NCBI GenBank assembly: GCA_963650485.1
Contig: CAVJLN010000025.1
Coordinates: forward strand, 1 to 35,595
Direction of reading: 5' to 3'
Source: Suilimivivens sp963650485
Lineage (GTDB): Bacteria > Bacillota > Clostridia > Lachnospirales > Lachnospiraceae
DNA: 35,595 nt
Shown here: piece after piece, positions 1 to 7,196 of the stretch
How positions within the stretch are numbered: the stretch's first letter is position 1
How the letters are laid out: the number at the start of each line of letters is the position of its first letter
Made by a program: the position numbers and the translations under genes
Notes under the pieces: model-generated
Seen by the model: only the letters and a program-made list of their open reading frames with translations
What the model was told of the DNA's origin: nothing
Database searches by the model: none

Positions 1-1
1 T

Positions 2-508
2 GGGCAGGTGAACATCATCCCATGGGATTATAATCTTTCCTTCGGAGGAATGACGAACGGTGGAATGGGTGGAGGCCCGGGAAGAGAGTCCACGGAAAGC
101 AGCGGGGCAACCAGTATGATTAACGATCCGATTGATACACCGTTTGACGGAACAGATTTCTTTAATGCACTGTTGGAAAACGAAGAATATCTTGCACAGT
201 ACCACGAATATCTGCGGCAGCTGGCAGAAGAATATGTGCAGGGCGGCAGATTACAGGAAGTATGGGAGCGTCTGGATGCACAGACGGATGAACTGATCGA
301 GACCGATCCGACGGCATTTTATACCGCAGCCGAATATGAGGAAGCAAAGGAGACATTATGGACGGTTCTGCAGTTACGGGCAGAAAGTGTGCTGGGACAG
401 TTAGACGGTACGATTCCTTCTACCGATGACGGACAACAGAATGCACAGGATAGCCTGATTGACGGAAGTGAAATCGATCTGTCTGTCATGGGAGAATTTA
501 ATCATTAG
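2..508 (+). CDS. CotH-like (spore coat kinase family) protein, C-terminal part
   Basis: Open at the left window edge, so only the last ~168 residues are visible. The first residues read NIIPWDYNLSFGG, the conserved segment of CotH family proteins (atypical protein kinase fold) whose aspartate belongs to the metal-binding active site. In Bacillus, CotH phosphorylates spore coat proteins; many clostridial homologues are of unknown role, some surface-linked. After the motif come a glycine-rich stretch, an acidic segment and a helical tail (LENEEYLAQYHEYLRQLAEE) typical of the family C-terminus. The stop codon overlaps that of the convergent gene by four bases (TTAG). Family assignment rests on the motif and general pattern; the kinase core itself lies outside the window. 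Confidence 0.75.
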   Translation, partial: GQVNIIPWDYNLSFGGMTNGGMGGGPGRESTESSGATSMINDPIDTPFDGTDFFNALLENEEYLAQYHEYLRQLAEEYVQGGRLQEVWERLDAQTDELIETDPTAFYTAAEYEEAKETLWTVLQLRAESVLGQLDGTIPSTDDGQQNAQDSLIDGSEIDLSVMGEFNH

Positions 509-1023
509 ATGGTTTCTTCAAAAGCAATTGATTTTGCGGTAAGAAACTGCATCATATATTGATCCCAGAGCTTTTCCGCTGATTTGTCCATGACGAAGCT
601 GTGATAGGACACCGCAGTAATGAGAGTAAGGATGCCCTCCTGATATTTGATGTTTAAGACCAGCTGGTCAAGCTGGTCGGGCAGGGCGTCATGCTCTTTG
701 TTAAAGCACTCGGAAGCAAAGAGTGCTTTGATCTTGTCCGGTTTCAAATAGAGTGTAAAATGGAAGCGCACAGGAGTTCTTTTTCCACGGATGAACTGGA
801 AACAAAGCTCCTGCAGGTCCTTCCAGCAGGAATACCGGTAGGAAGCCTCCTCATCCGGCACATTCACATCCCCCTTGTAAAAGGCGGGAACGATATGCCC
901 GTCAATGGAAAAGGTGTTGTACGTCGTAATGGAAGCTTCCTCCAGTAAAAAATCCTCAAAACAGTCGGATTTTAATAAAATTCCCATAAAGTTTTTGGTT
1001 TCGGTTATTTTCAGCGCTTTCAC
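505..1023 (-). CDS. DUF5721-like protein of unknown function
   Basis: A 172-residue soluble protein with no signal peptide or membrane segment. The opening (MKALKITETKNFMGILLKSD) and the pattern LLEEASITTYNTFSIDG resemble the DUF5721 family seen in Lachnospiraceae; this is from memory, not a search. It contains no catalytic motif that I recognise. The start is a GTG at 1023 preceded by GAGGT four bases upstream. It lies 26 bases behind trpS on the same strand and is probably co-transcribed with it. Its stop overlaps the CotH-like gene by four bases. Function unknown. Confidence 0.7.
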   Translation of the reverse strand: MKALKITETKNFMGILLKSDCFEDFLLEEASITTYNTFSIDGHIVPAFYKGDVNVPDEEASYRYSCWKDLQELCFQFIRGKRTPVRFHFTLYLKPDKIKALFASECFNKEHDALPDQLDQLVLNIKYQEGILTLITAVSYHSFVMDKSAEKLWDQYMMQFLTAKSIAFEETI

Positions 1024-1049
1024 AAATACCTCGTAATATCATATTGGAA

Positions 1050-2138
1050 CTATTCGGCCTTGAAGCGTTCGGCCTGTTCTGTGATCAGAGCATGATCTTC
1101 AAAGTAGTTGATCTTCATGGAATTCTTTACATCGGCAAGTGTCTGTGCGGCTACCTTTTCTGCTTCAATGGAGCCCTTGTGAAGAATTTCATAAACAGCA
1201 GGGATGTCCTTTTCCCATTCTTTACGGCGTGCACGGATCGGTGCCAGTTCTTCCTGAAGAACGTTGTTCAGGAACTTCTTCACCTTCACATCGCCTAAGC
1301 CGCCTCTCTGATAATGCTCCTTTAATTCATCTAAATTCGCATATTCCGGAAGATATTCTGCGAAGTGTTCCTCATGGCAGAAAGCATCCAGATAAGTAAA
1401 TACGGTGTTACCCTCAAGATGTCCGGGATCGGAAACCTGTAAATGGGTAGGATCGGTATACATGGACATGATTTTTTTGCGGACTTCCTCTTCCGTATCG
1501 GAAAGGTAGATGCAGTTGCCAAGGGACTTGCTCATCTTGGCCTTGCCGTCTGTACCGGGAAGACGCAGGCAGGCCTTATTATCCGGTAAAAGGATTTCCG
1601 GCTCGACTAAGGTTTCACCGTAAACGGCGTTGAACTTGCGGACGATTTCCTTTGTCTGCTCGAGCATCGGAAGCTGATCCTCACCAACCGGAACGGTAGT
1701 TGCCTTGAATGCGGTGATATCGGCAGCCTGACTGATCGGATAGGTAAAGAATCCAACCGGGATGCTGGCTTCGAAGTTACGCATCTGGATTTCGGACTTC
1801 ACGGTAGGGTTACGCTGCAGTCTGGATACCGTAACCAGATTCATATAGTAAAAAGACAGCTCACAAAGCTCCGGAATCTGCGACTGGATAAACAGGGTAG
1901 ATTTTGCAGGATCGAGACCGCAGGATAAATAATCAAGTGCAACTTCAATAATGTTCTGACGAACCTTCTCCGGATTCTCGGCATTATCGGTGAGTGCCTG
2001 TGCATCCGCAATCATAATATAAATGCTGTCATAGCTGCCGGAGTTCTGCAGCTCGACACGTCTGCGGAGAGAGCCTACATAATGACCGACATGAAGTCGT
2101 CCGGTAGGGCGGTCTCCTGTTAAAATAATCTTTGGCAT
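1050..2138 (-). CDS. trpS: Tryptophanyl-tRNA synthetase
   Basis: Class I aminoacyl-tRNA synthetase that charges tRNA-Trp with tryptophan using ATP. It is 362 residues long, within the family range. The HIGH-type motif is HVGH at residues 16-19 in the context TGDRPTGRLHVGHYVGSL, and KMSKS is at 201-205. The ATG at 2138 is chosen because GAGGT lies about eight bases upstream and the protein then starts MPKIILTGDRPTG like its family; an in-frame ATG at 2168 would add ten unconserved residues. No T-box (antiterminator TGGNACCGCG) is visible in the 5' region, so tryptophan control by that route is not supported here. It is followed by the DUF5721-like gene. Confidence 0.95.
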   Translation of the reverse strand: MPKIILTGDRPTGRLHVGHYVGSLRRRVELQNSGSYDSIYIMIADAQALTDNAENPEKVRQNIIEVALDYLSCGLDPAKSTLFIQSQIPELCELSFYYMNLVTVSRLQRNPTVKSEIQMRNFEASIPVGFFTYPISQAADITAFKATTVPVGEDQLPMLEQTKEIVRKFNAVYGETLVEPEILLPDNKACLRLPGTDGKAKMSKSLGNCIYLSDTEEEVRKKIMSMYTDPTHLQVSDPGHLEGNTVFTYLDAFCHEEHFAEYLPEYANLDELKEHYQRGGLGDVKVKKFLNNVLQEELAPIRARRKEWEKDIPAVYEILHKGSIEAEKVAAQTLADVKNSMKINYFEDHALITEQAERFKAE

Positions 2139-2240
2139 TGTTTTTACCTCGTTTCTATGATCTTCCATTCATTTTTGACAAATTTGTCTATTCAGAATTA
2201 GAGTTACGTAAATTTTATGGCGCTTTGAAGCACTTCTTAT

Positions 2241-2268
2241 AGTATACACTATCCATCGGGAAAAGCAA
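2241..2268 (-). promoter_or_regulatory. Candidate sigma-A promoter of trpS
   Basis: On the minus strand TTGCTT (2263-2268) and TATACT (2241-2246) are separated by 16 bases, about 100 bases ahead of the trpS start. Nothing else recognisable was found in the 221-base gap 2139-2359. Confidence 0.5.
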
Positions 2269-2359
2269 AGCGCGGAATCTAGTGCAACGGTTTTAAATTA
2301 ACTACACCATATCACACGTCTATTTTCCCGATAGCACAGGACAAAAATCCTCAGCGTAG

Positions 2360-3220
2360 CTAGGTAAACCACCGGCCGGTGGCTCCACAGGGGAGTACCA
2401 GTCCGTTTGAGGAAACCGGCAGTCCGATTTCGGAGGACTGTACCTCACCGCCGCGTTTTTTCCGGATAACGGTGTTTAGCATATAGCTTAATACGGCAGG
2501 CTGGAGACCTGTTGTATAGGAGTTAATGAGGAAAAACAAGGCGTCGTCACTTAAGAGACAGGAAGCCAGTTCCACGAAGGGATAAATGCTTTCCTCAATC
2601 TTCCAGATTTCTCCCTTGGGGCCGCGCCCATAGGAAGGCGGGTCCATAATGATTCCATCGTATTTGTTGCCACGGCGGATTTCACGCTCTACGAATTTGA
2701 CGCAGTCATCTACCAGCCAGCGGATCGGGGCATCCTCTAAGTGGGAAGCTGCCGCATTTTCTTTCGCCCAGGTGACCATGCCCTTGGAGGCGTCAACATG
2801 GGTAACACTCGCTCCGGCACTTGCAGCTGCGAGGGTAGCGCCACCGGTATAGGCGAAGAGGTTCAACACCTTCACAGGACGTCCTGCCTCTCTGATGCGT
2901 TCTCCGCACCAGTCCCAGTTGACCGCCTGCTCCGGAAAAAGTCCGGTGTGCTTGAAGCTGAATGGTTTTAACCGAAAATTCAGCTCGCGGTAAGAAATGC
3001 TCCACTCCTGCGGCAGCTTAAAGAATTCCCATTCACCGCCGCCCTTGGAGCTGCGGTGGTAATGTCCGTTTAAACGGTTCCATTCGGGAACGGTTTTCTC
3101 GGTTTTCCAGATGACCTGCGGATCCGGACGCAGGAGAATGTACTTGCCCCAGCGCTCCAGCTTTTCCCCACAGGAGGTATCTATTACTTCATAATCTTTC
3201 CAATGATCTGCAATCCACAT
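2360..3220 (-). CDS. Class I SAM-dependent RNA methyltransferase (RlmK/RlmI-like, COG1092)
   Basis: A 286-residue protein. The SAM-binding motif I is VLNLFAYTGGATLAAA (residues 118-133), followed by the acidic loop HVDASKG (141-147) and the DPPSYGRG motif (193-200), the usual arrangement of 23S rRNA methyltransferases of the RlmK/RlmI type. The upstream N-terminal part (residues 1-115) is a beta-rich segment ending HTGLFPEQAVNW. Exact target nucleotide cannot be told. The ATG at 3220 follows AGGAG at a good distance; the frame stays open to 3421, but that extension is encoded by hairpin repeat DNA and looks non-coding. Monocistronic, divergent from proB. Confidence 0.85.
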   Translation of the reverse strand: MWIADHWKDYEVIDTSCGEKLERWGKYILLRPDPQVIWKTEKTVPEWNRLNGHYHRSSKGGGEWEFFKLPQEWSISYRELNFRLKPFSFKHTGLFPEQAVNWDWCGERIREAGRPVKVLNLFAYTGGATLAAASAGASVTHVDASKGMVTWAKENAAASHLEDAPIRWLVDDCVKFVEREIRRGNKYDGIIMDPPSYGRGPKGEIWKIEESIYPFVELASCLLSDDALFFLINSYTTGLQPAVLSYMLNTVIRKKRGGEVQSSEIGLPVSSNGLVLPCGATGRWFT

Positions 3221-3300
3221 ATTTGGCTCCTTCTGCCTCTTTCTGATAATGCTGTACTCACGAATTCGCACTTCGTGCTTTGCAACACCGCTCGCGCGCG

Positions 3301-3389
3301 AAGAGTTCGCTTGCGAACTCTTTATTTGTAAATGAGAGAAGAAAAACAAATGCCTCCGATGGAACCGCTTGTTTTTCTTTTCACTCATT
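3301..3389. repeat. Two adjacent inverted repeats in the divergent spacer (REP-like)
   Basis: First hairpin: AAGAGTTCGC (3301-3310), a two-base loop, then GCGAACTCTT (3313-3322), a perfect ten-base stem. Second: arms at 3331-3349 and 3369-3389 sharing an uninterrupted AGAAAAACAA/TTGTTTTTCT stem and outer AATGAG/CTCATT pairing. GC-rich alternating CGCG sequence lies just before (3290-3300). The block lies in the spacer between the methyltransferase and proB and keeps an accidental open frame on the minus strand. It looks like a dispersed intergenic repeat, but only one copy is in the window. Confidence 0.6.
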
Positions 3390-3430
3390 ACATCATATAT
3401 GTAATTTAGGTAAAAAAGCAAGGTTTTTAT

Positions 3431-3458
3431 TTGAATTCATATGGCTATATGATATGAT
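3431..3458 (+). promoter_or_regulatory. Candidate promoter of proB
   Basis: TTGAAT (3431-3436), 16-base spacer, TATGAT (3453-3458). The predicted start of transcription near 3465 leaves a leader of about 30 bases before the proB ATG. Confidence 0.45.
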
Positions 3459-3493
3459 GGTCGTATTGGGTTTATAATACATTGGAGGCTGAG

Positions 3494-4294
3494 ATGAACA
3501 GAGCATATTTACAGGACAAAAAGAGAATTGTGATTAAGATCGGTACGTCCACGATTACCCATACCGACACCGGGCATCTGAATCTGGTGAAGATTGAGAA
3601 GTTTGTGCGGATTCTTACTGATATACATAATCAGGATAAAGACCTCATCATCGTTTCTTCCGGAGCAATCGGAGCTGGAAGAAAGGCGCTTGGGATTAAG
3701 GAAAGACCGACGGAGCTTTCCATGAAACAGGCCTGTGCGGCAGTCGGACAGGCGCGGCTGATGATGATTTACCAGAAGCTTTTCGCTGAATACAATCAGA
3801 CGATTGCACAGGTCTTGGTGACCAAGGGCGTGATTACGAACGAGATCAGCAGAGCGAATGCCGAGAACACCATGCAGGAGCTGCTGGCGCTTGGTGTCAT
3901 TCCGATTGTCAATGAGAACGACGTCGTTTCCACCGATCAGATCCAGAATGGAAACTTTGGTGATAACGATACCCTGTCAGCATTGGTGGCCGAAATGGTG
4001 GGCGCAGATCTGCTCATATTGTTATCTGATATTGACGGGCTTTATACCGATAATCCGAGAAATAATCCGGATGCTCAGTTTATCAGCTGCGTGGAAAAGA
4101 TCGATGAGGATCTGCTTTCCTGTGCCAAGGGACCGGACACCGCATTTGGCACAGGCGGTATGACAACGAAGCTTGCGGCCGCAGAGATTGCGAATGAGGC
4201 CGGAACCGATATGGTGATTGCGAACGGGGACGATCCTGTCAATGTCATCCGTATTCTGGAGGGCAAAGAGGTTGGAACCCTGTTTAAGGCATAG
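3494..4294 (+). CDS. proB: Glutamate 5-kinase (short form)
   Basis: Cytoplasmic amino acid kinase that makes gamma-glutamyl phosphate, the first step of proline synthesis. It is 266 residues with the nucleotide-binding KIGTST (15-20), VSSGAI (54-59), NENDVVS and FGDNDTLSA motifs. The C-terminal PUA domain of the ~367-residue E. coli enzyme is absent; kinase-only forms are known. The ATG at 3494 is preferred over TTG at 3482 because GGAGG sits at 3484-3488. proA, normally next, is not in the window; instead a nuclease-like gene follows 35 bases on. Confidence 0.93.
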   Translation: MNRAYLQDKKRIVIKIGTSTITHTDTGHLNLVKIEKFVRILTDIHNQDKDLIIVSSGAIGAGRKALGIKERPTELSMKQACAAVGQARLMMIYQKLFAEYNQTIAQVLVTKGVITNEISRANAENTMQELLALGVIPIVNENDVVSTDQIQNGNFGDNDTLSALVAEMVGADLLILLSDIDGLYTDNPRNNPDAQFISCVEKIDEDLLSCAKGPDTAFGTGGMTTKLAAAEIANEAGTDMVIANGDDPVNVIRILEGKEVGTLFKA

Positions 4295-4329
4295 TGAGAA
4301 TGAGGAAGAAAAGGAATATATAAACGGAA

Positions 4330-4803
4330 ATGAAGCAGTTGATTGAAAGCATGGAACGTTCACAGATTTTTCCCCTGATTCTTGTAGCCGTTCTGCTGGT
4401 GGTTCTGATACTTCTGATCCTCTTTCTTCTACGGAGAAGAAGACCGAAGACGCGGAGCTACGACGAGATGGAGGGGCACGAATTTGAATATTTCTGTGCC
4501 GATCTTTTGGAAAAACGCGGCTTTGAAGAGGTGGAGGTCACGAAAGGAAGCGGAGATTATGGAGTGGACATCCTTGCGGAAAAGGATGGTGTCACTTATG
4601 CCATCCAGTGTAAGCGGTACGATGGACCGGTCGGTGTGAAAGCAGTGCAGGAGGCCTATGCCGGGCGGGACTATTATGACCGTATGGTAGGAGTGGTACT
4701 GACGAACCAGTATTTCACCACTCCGGCTGTCGAAGCAGCGAGGAAACTTAAGATTCTGCTGTGGGATGGTGGTTATTTAGAGAGCATGATGGAGGAAGAA
4801 TAG
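4330..4803 (+). CDS. Membrane-anchored Mrr-type restriction endonuclease-like protein
   Basis: A 157-residue protein: a short N-terminus, one hydrophobic segment (residues 14-34), a basic RRRRPKTR stop-transfer stretch, then a restriction endonuclease-like domain. The catalytic pattern is intact: D80 in SGDYGVDI, then Q93 and K95 in IQCKRY, with E52/E53 of the leading helix (EFEYF). This matches the Mrr catalytic domain (PF04471). Orientation by the positive-inside rule puts the nuclease in the cytoplasm. The role is unknown: defence against modified or foreign DNA, or DNA uptake/repair at the membrane, are possible. The ribosome site is poor (AAGGA about 14 bases upstream), so the start could be a few codons later. 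Confidence 0.82.
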   Translation: MKQLIESMERSQIFPLILVAVLLVVLILLILFLLRRRRPKTRSYDEMEGHEFEYFCADLLEKRGFEEVEVTKGSGDYGVDILAEKDGVTYAIQCKRYDGPVGVKAVQEAYAGRDYYDRMVGVVLTNQYFTTPAVEAARKLKILLWDGGYLESMMEEE

Positions 4804-4805
4804 AG

Positions 4806-4834
4806 ATGGTGGGGGCTACAGCAGTCCCCACCAT
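4806..4834 (+). terminator. Hairpin after the Mrr-like gene
   Basis: ATGGTGGGG (4806-4814) pairs perfectly with CCCCACCAT (4826-4834) just after the stop codon. There is only a weak T-rich run after it, so termination efficiency is uncertain. Confidence 0.5.
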
Positions 4835-4883
4835 AAGTAGTTTCTAAAAATAAGTAGTTCCTAAGAATAAACTGTTCCTAAGA
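4833..4883. repeat. Three tandem 17-base units
   Basis: Units at 4833-4849, 4850-4866 and 4867-4883 with consensus ATAAGTAGTTCCTAAGA. The array fills the gap between the hairpin and the end of the convergent DUF1015 gene, whose stop is at 4885. No coding role. Confidence 0.7.
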
Positions 4884-4884
4884 A

Positions 4885-6126
4885 TTAACCGAGTTGATGA
4901 ATAAATAATCCGCTGCGGAGCTTGGGTTCGAACCAGGTGGACTTCGGCGGCATCAAAAGACCGGCATCCGCAACATCGAGCAGCTCCTGAATGGAGGTTG
5001 CATACATGGAGAACGCAACGGTGCAGTCCTCGGCAACACGCTTTTCCAGTTCGGAAAGTCCGCGGATTCCTCCAACGAAGTCGATGCGGTGATCGGTTCT
5101 GGGATCCTCGATCTGAAGAACCGGTCCAAGCAGGTTATTCTGTAAAATTGAGACATCCAATCCCTCTACCGGATCCTCCACAAGTAAATGCCTGTCTGCG
5201 GTAAGCTTGTACCAGCCATCACTTAAATACATACCGAAGGTGCCCTTTTCTTCCGGGGCAAACGGTGTTTTGCCAAGGTAGGAAACCGTAAATCCGGCAT
5301 TCCGGACAGCTTCTAAAAAGACTTCCTTCGTCATGCCGGCCAGATCCTTTACCACGCGGTTATAGGGCATGATGTAAAGCTGGTCATCCGGGAAAAGCAC
5401 GGAAAGAAAACGGTTGAATTCTTCTTGACCAGTGTAGTCAGGATGCTCCTTGCGACGCATCAGACCAACCTTTACAGCAGAAGCACAGCGGTGGTGACCG
5501 TCAGCAATATAAGTGGAAGGAATAGCAGTAAAAGCTGCTTCAAGTTCTTTGATGACACTACTGTCAGAAATGATCCATATACGGTGCGTAATGTCGTCCG
5601 GCGAAGTAAAGTCGTATACAGGCGTCTTTTTCTTTTCTGCGTCCACAATCTGATTAATGGAATCCGACGAGCGATAGACTAAGAAGATCGGACCGGTCTG
5701 GGCATTCGTGCGGTCTACGTGACTGATACGGTCAAGCTCCTTCTCTTCCCGGGTATTTTCGTGCTTCTTAATGATACCGTTCAGATAGTCATCAATGGAG
5801 GAACAGCCCACAATACCGGTCTGGGTGCGGCCATTCATCGTAAGCTCATAAATATAGAAGCAGGGCTTATCTTCCATCAGAAAAGAGCCATCCGCTATCA
5901 TTTCTTCTAAGGTTTCCCGGGCTTTTTCATAAACACAGTCGTCATAAGTATCGACCGAATCGTCAAACTGGGTTTCTGCACGGTCAATTTTCAAAAAGGA
6001 AAGCGGTTCCCTGCCGACTTCCACGCAGGCTTCTTTCCGGTTGTATACATCATAGGGCAGTGCTGCAATCCGGTCAGCAAGAGCAGGATCCGGACGGACA
6101 CTCTGAAAAGGGGTAATCTTTGGCAT
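4885..6126 (-). CDS. DUF1015 family protein
   Basis: A 413-residue soluble protein whose opening MPKITPFQSVRPDPALADRI and ALPYDVYNRKEA are the hallmark of the DUF1015 family (COG4198). Further family-like segments are YIADGHHRCASA (residues ~205-216), which resembles the conserved GHHR motif, and the central FLSVLFPDDQLYIMPYNRVV. The family is distantly tied to ParB/Srx-fold kinases in the literature, but I cannot support a reaction from sequence alone. The ATG at 6126 has AAAGGAG six bases upstream, and a consensus promoter precedes it. It is a single-gene unit, convergent with the Mrr-like gene. Confidence 0.85.
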   Translation of the reverse strand: MPKITPFQSVRPDPALADRIAALPYDVYNRKEACVEVGREPLSFLKIDRAETQFDDSVDTYDDCVYEKARETLEEMIADGSFLMEDKPCFYIYELTMNGRTQTGIVGCSSIDDYLNGIIKKHENTREEKELDRISHVDRTNAQTGPIFLVYRSSDSINQIVDAEKKKTPVYDFTSPDDITHRIWIISDSSVIKELEAAFTAIPSTYIADGHHRCASAVKVGLMRRKEHPDYTGQEEFNRFLSVLFPDDQLYIMPYNRVVKDLAGMTKEVFLEAVRNAGFTVSYLGKTPFAPEEKGTFGMYLSDGWYKLTADRHLLVEDPVEGLDVSILQNNLLGPVLQIEDPRTDHRIDFVGGIRGLSELEKRVAEDCTVAFSMYATSIQELLDVADAGLLMPPKSTWFEPKLRSGLFIHQLG

Positions 6127-6207
6127 AAATTTCTCCTTTGTGTTTGCGTAACAGATGTAACAGTTGTTTGTTTCGCATTTCCATAGTTTTTTTCATACGA
6201 TGATTAT

Positions 6208-6236
6208 AGTATAATAAGGTTATGGGTGAGTGTCAA
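6208..6236 (-). promoter_or_regulatory. Consensus sigma-A promoter of the DUF1015 gene
   Basis: On the minus strand TTGACA (6231-6236), 17-base spacer, TATACT (6208-6213). A plus-strand TATAAT (6210-6215) overlaps the -10 box, so divergent transcription towards ybaK may start from the same short stretch; its -35 box is poor. Confidence 0.7.
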
Positions 6237-6253
6237 TAAAGTGAGAGACATAC

Positions 6254-6343
6254 ATGAATGAGAGCAATTATTTCTTGCAGACGGAGGCATTTCTTGCTGA
6301 GTGCACAGCTGTAAAGGTGCTGGACGGCTATGAGGGAAAATAA
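6254..6343 (+). CDS. Possible 29-residue small ORF ahead of ybaK
   Basis: Reads MNESNYFLQTEAFLAECTAV and nine further residues, with a weak GTGAGAG ribosome site. It ends 19 bases before the ybaK start and lies downstream of a TATAAT box. It has no recognised relatives. It may be a leader peptide, a gene remnant or chance. Confidence 0.2.
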   Translation: MNESNYFLQTEAFLAECTAVKVLDGYEGK

Positions 6344-6362
6344 GTGAAAGAGGTATGAGACA

Positions 6363-6839
6363 ATGGCTAAGAATGATAAAACAAATGTAATGCGTGTTCT
6401 GGAGCAGCATAAAATCTCCTATGAGGGGCACAACTATCTGGATTCCGGTGCAGTCAGCGGAACCGAGGTGGCGGCCGCGTTAAACGAGGATCCGGAGGTC
6501 GTATTTAAAACACTGGTTACGGTCGGAAAGACCGGGAATCATTATGTTTTCCTCGTGCCGGTAGAGAAGGAGCTGAATCTCAAAAAGGCGGCAGTAGCCG
6601 TTGGAGAGAAAAATATTGAGATGATTAAAGCAAAGGAATTATTACCGCTTACGGGATATATTCATGGCGGCTGTTCCCCGATCGGAATGAAAAAGCAATT
6701 CCGAACCGTGATCCATGAAAGTGCTTCTTCGTTGGAGAAGATCTTTTTCAGCGGCGGCAGGATTGGCTTTCAGGTCGAGGTACGCGTCGAGGACTTGAAG
6801 AAGGTCTTGAAGTTTGATTTCGCGGATATTGTAGATTAG
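6363..6839 (+). CDS. ybaK: Cys-tRNA(Pro)/Cys-tRNA(Cys) deacylase, YbaK/EbsC family
   Basis: A 158-residue editing enzyme that hydrolyses cysteine mischarged on tRNA-Pro, acting in trans beside prolyl-tRNA synthetase. The essential lysine is K49 in VFKTLV, in the same place as in YbaK, and the family's C-terminal core is present (TGYIHGGCSPIGMKK, FFSGGRIGFQVEV). Length is normal for the family. The start ATG follows GAGGTATGAGACA. The downstream spacer (6840-7196) holds MITE copies rather than a gene. Confidence 0.9.
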   Translation: MAKNDKTNVMRVLEQHKISYEGHNYLDSGAVSGTEVAAALNEDPEVVFKTLVTVGKTGNHYVFLVPVEKELNLKKAAVAVGEKNIEMIKAKELLPLTGYIHGGCSPIGMKKQFRTVIHESASSLEKIFFSGGRIGFQVEVRVEDLKKVLKFDFADIVD

Positions 6840-6880
6840 ATCTGAAAATAGGAAGGCTATAGAGAACAGACTATAAGTTA

Positions 6881-6918
6881 TGAAGCAGCAGCTTTGTGAA
6901 GAAAGCTCTGAACAGTAC
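6881..6918 (+). repeat. MITE copy D, degenerate end fragment
   Basis: About 77% identical by eye over 39 columns to the right end of copy B (24071-24109), ending CTCTGAACAGTAC. No matching left end was found. It lies 48 bases upstream of copy A and in the orientation of copy B. Confidence 0.45.
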
Positions 6919-6966
6919 AATTATTGCTGGAATGAGGTACAAGTGAATCGCAATATATAAATTGAC

Positions 6967-7120
6967 GTAACTATTCAGAACTCCATTCGCAAAACCGCTG
7001 TTTTACAGCTTATGTTTTGCTCATGTAGTTACTTCGCCATATAAATCATGGCATATGTCCGCTTGAATGCAAGCATTCATCGTCCATACAGCCATAATTT
7101 GCATGGCTCTGAATAGTTAC
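6967..7120 (-). mobile_element. MITE copy A with 8-base target duplication
   Basis: A 154-base non-coding element beginning GTAACTATTCAGA and ending CTGAATAGTTAC, so its ends are inverted repeats of about 13 bases (longer with mismatches). AAATTGAC flanks it on both sides (6959-6966 and 7121-7128), a perfect target-site duplication. The reverse complement of copy B (23959-24109) aligns along its whole length at roughly 85% identity by eye. It carries no ORF and must be moved by a transposase in trans. It lies between ybaK and the YitT gene; the right duplication supplies a TTGACA. The strand is given relative to copy B. Confidence 0.85.
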
Positions 7121-7196
7121 AAATTGACAAAGAATTTACAGGATTCTGTTTGTAACAGATACAGGTGACTTGATATGATAAAAAGAGGAGAATGAA

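Noticed and set aside
2185..2215. CTATTCAGAA near the trpS promoter as another MITE end
   Set aside because: Only ten bases match and no second end is found.
2279..2293. A 15-base sequence CTAGTGCAACGGTTT shared with 28475-28489 (inside MITE copy C)
   Set aside because: About one such match is expected by chance in a window of this size, and flanking sequence does not extend it convincingly.
2139..2359. T-box riboswitch for trpS
   Set aside because: No antiterminator or terminator pair is visible on the minus strand.
3221..3421. N-terminal extension of the methyltransferase, including a frame starting MSEKKNKRF
   Set aside because: It is encoded by inverted repeats, is unlike the family, and a good ribosome site precedes the ATG at 3220.
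4833..4883. CRISPR array
   Set aside because: The 17-base units are directly adjacent without spacers; no other spaced repeat array exists in the window.
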